A stretch of 20,168 bases of DNA, taken from a virus. The stretch covers positions 1-20,168 of IMG/VR virus record IMGVR_UViG_3300017779_000233. The stretch is one strand, 5' to 3'. The position numbers and the translations under genes are program-made. This document shows, in pieces, positions 19,449 to 20,168 of this stretch. The notes beneath the pieces are model-generated. The model ran no database searches, was not told the DNA's origin, and was given only the letters and a program-made list of their open reading frames with translations. Each line of letters starts with the position of its first letter. The first letter of the stretch is position 1.

Positions 19449-19606
19449 ACGAATACCTTATGACGTACTACCGTGGACGTGACCGCGACGATTGGAGGGA
19501 GGAGAAATTCCTCGCATACACCTTGGACCTTGCACTCGAACACGCTGTGGACTGGTGTCCTGATGGGTGGACGGTCAAGAAAGTGGAACCCTCTAACAAT
19601 CAGTGA
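19445..19606 (+). CDS. Hypothetical protein, 53 aa
   Basis: ATG at 19445 (MNEYLMTYYRGRDRDDWREEKF) overlaps the preceding stop as ATGA, so it is translationally coupled. A central helix (LAYTLDLALEHAVDWC) and a DGWTVKKVEP strand suggest a small folded domain. Short phage proteins of the form 'YL[MV]xYRGR...A...A..WCPDGWTVxxV' look familiar but I cannot name them. Function is unknown. Confidence 0.7.
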   Translation: MNEYLMTYYRGRDRDDWREEKFLAYTLDLALEHAVDWCPDGWTVKKVEPSNNQ

Positions 19607-19609
19607 GTT

Positions 19610-19705
19610 ATGGGTAAACGATTAAAGCAAAACGTTAACCTCGCGTTCATCGCATTCCTTGCATGGATGGGTGGGTTGTTGACTCTGGTTGCTCTGCTCA
19701 ACTAA
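19610..19705 (+). CDS. Tiny single-pass membrane protein, 31 aa
   Basis: ATG at 19610 to TAA at 19705, 3 nt after the preceding stop. The first eight residues (MGKRLKQN) are basic. The rest (LAFIAFLAWMGGLLTLVALL) is one hydrophobic helix, so an N-in inner-membrane peptide is expected. Small membrane peptides in early phage regions can block superinfection or act on the host envelope, but nothing specific is shown here. Confidence 0.55.
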   Translation: MGKRLKQNVNLAFIAFLAWMGGLLTLVALLN

Positions 19706-19709
19706 TATA

Positions 19710-19769
19710 GAGAGTTACGTATATATACTCTCTGAACAGAGTGAAGAGAGTATATATACTTAACCTCTC
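19710..19769 (+). promoter_or_regulatory. Long leader hairpin before the 83-aa gene
   Basis: GTATATATACTCTCT (19719-19733) pairs perfectly with 19745-19759. Outside it, GAGAGTTA (19710-19717) pairs with TAAC(C)TCTC (19761-19769) around a C-T mismatch and a bulged C. About 23 bp in total. The top can refold as CTCTG-AA-CAGAG (19730-19741), so two conformations compete. Confidence 0.85.
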
Positions 19770-19774
19770 ATACT

Positions 19775-19785
19775 TCAAACTTCAA
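19775..19785 (+). promoter_or_regulatory. TCAAACTTCAA leader element, copy 3
   Basis: Ends 11 nt before the ATG at 19797, directly after a 23-bp hairpin. This is the same arrangement as copy 1. Confidence 0.6.
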
Positions 19786-19796
19786 AATCCAATACA

Positions 19797-20048
19797 ATGG
19801 TGAAAGACAATTTCTTCTCACGGCCTGTCGGTGCGGCAGTCCTTTTCCTCAACGACTTCCACTTCGGTGCGAACCTGAACAAGCTCAACCGAGCGGCCAG
19901 GCTTGTACCCAAGGATGTCAAGGGCTTTGCATCTCTGATTGCCTGTGCCCCTCATGCTGACGCTGACGCGGTGCAAGACATCATCAACCTGCTCGACGAC
20001 TATGCTCACGATGCAGAGAACGACCTCATCTTCAAACTTCAGAACTAA
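19797..20048 (+). CDS. Hypothetical protein, 83 aa
   Basis: ATG at 19797 (MVKDNFFSRPVGAAVLFLND) with its own hairpin and TCAAACTTCAA element. It is helical, soluble and acidic at the end (DAVQDIINLLDDYAHDAENDLIF). LNKLNRAARLVPKDVKGFASLIACAPHADAD forms two probable amphipathic helices. The stop overlaps the next ATG as TAATG. The family is not recognised. The gene's own 3' end codes for a fourth TCAAACTTCA element that stands before the next gene. Confidence 0.7.
   Translation: MVKDNFFSRPVGAAVLFLNDFHFGANLNKLNRAARLVPKDVKGFASLIACAPHADADAVQDIINLLDDYAHDAENDLIFKLQN
20032..20042 (+). promoter_or_regulatory. TCAAACTTCAG, variant leader element, copy 4
   Basis: One change from the other copies, ending 5 nt before the ATG at 20048. 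It lies within the last codons of the 83-aa gene (Phe-Lys-Leu-Gln), so it may be chance. It is listed because the 10-base core is identical. Confidence 0.35.
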
Positions 20049-20168
20049 TGAAATTTACACAATCCTTCAAGACCACGCTACCACACGTGGCAATGACCAC
20101 GGCCTATGACGTGGACAAAGACCGAGCGACCAACGTCGTCATGGACTCATCCGTCACGATTGACCCCG
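20048..20168 (+). CDS. Hypothetical protein, N-terminus only, cut by window edge
   Basis: ATG at 20048 overlaps the preceding stop (TAATG). The 40 codons visible read MKFTQSFKTTLPHVAMTTAYDV, then DKDRATNVVMDSSVTIDP, open to the right edge. Too little is seen to suggest a role. Coupling to the 83-aa gene puts it in the same rightward operon. Confidence 0.6.
   Translation, partial: MKFTQSFKTTLPHVAMTTAYDVDKDRATNVVMDSSVTIDP

Overview
The window looks like part of the genome of a tailed double-stranded DNA phage that infects a Bacteroidota (flavobacterium-like) host. The packaging and head genes are a 702-aa large terminase and a ~817-residue portal with a long Gln-rich coiled-coil tail. They are surrounded by small beta-rich structural proteins, short Lys/Arg-rich proteins of kinds common in marine phages, and an M15 peptidase endolysin. 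Host signals fit Bacteroidota: start codons mostly lack Shine-Dalgarno sequences and sit behind A-rich leaders, and several operons are preceded by TAnnTTTG boxes, the -7 element of Bacteroidota promoters. The size and order of terminase and portal resemble crAss-like phages, but I cannot confirm that without a search.

Layout. Bases 1-17546 are almost entirely minus-strand late genes. In transcription order (right to left) these are: a transglycosylase-like virion protein, a beta-rich protein, a GGKMY-repeat protein, a bidirectional terminator, the endolysin, two tail or decoration proteins, a sulfotransferase-like enzyme, a set of small genes including a possible GroES-like co-chaperonin, a tRNA-like element, a basic gene, an HNH-like basic gene, tRNA-Arg(UCU), a zinc-binding small protein, TerL, portal, a fibre/lectin-like gene, four small basic genes, three small beta-rich genes, and a scaffold-like gene cut by the left edge. 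Two plus-strand genes are set into this block: a 150-aa winged-helix candidate at 11299-11751 and a 56-aa membrane protein at 14115-14285.

Bases 17547-18252 are a divergent intergenic region. From there to the right edge all genes are on the plus strand and are small and mostly unrecognised, as expected of an early region. This part is the most unusual. From 17840 to 18822 there is a short hairpin about every 30 bases. The hairpins have different sequences but the same design (5-9 bp perfect stems with 2-5 nt loops, very often C-GAA-G), and the array runs through a non-coding stretch and on through a Lys/Ala-rich gene. Three genes are preceded by long 20-23 bp leader hairpins. A fourth is preceded by a complete type I hammerhead ribozyme (19011-19063) whose predicted cut falls 25 nt before the start codon. 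Three of these leaders share the 11-mer TCAAACTTCAA placed 10-11 nt before the ATG.

Taken together, the late block packages DNA, builds the virion and lyses the cell. The right-hand block appears to be an RNA-structured early operon in which self-cleavage and leader hairpins may set transcript ends and gene-by-gene expression.
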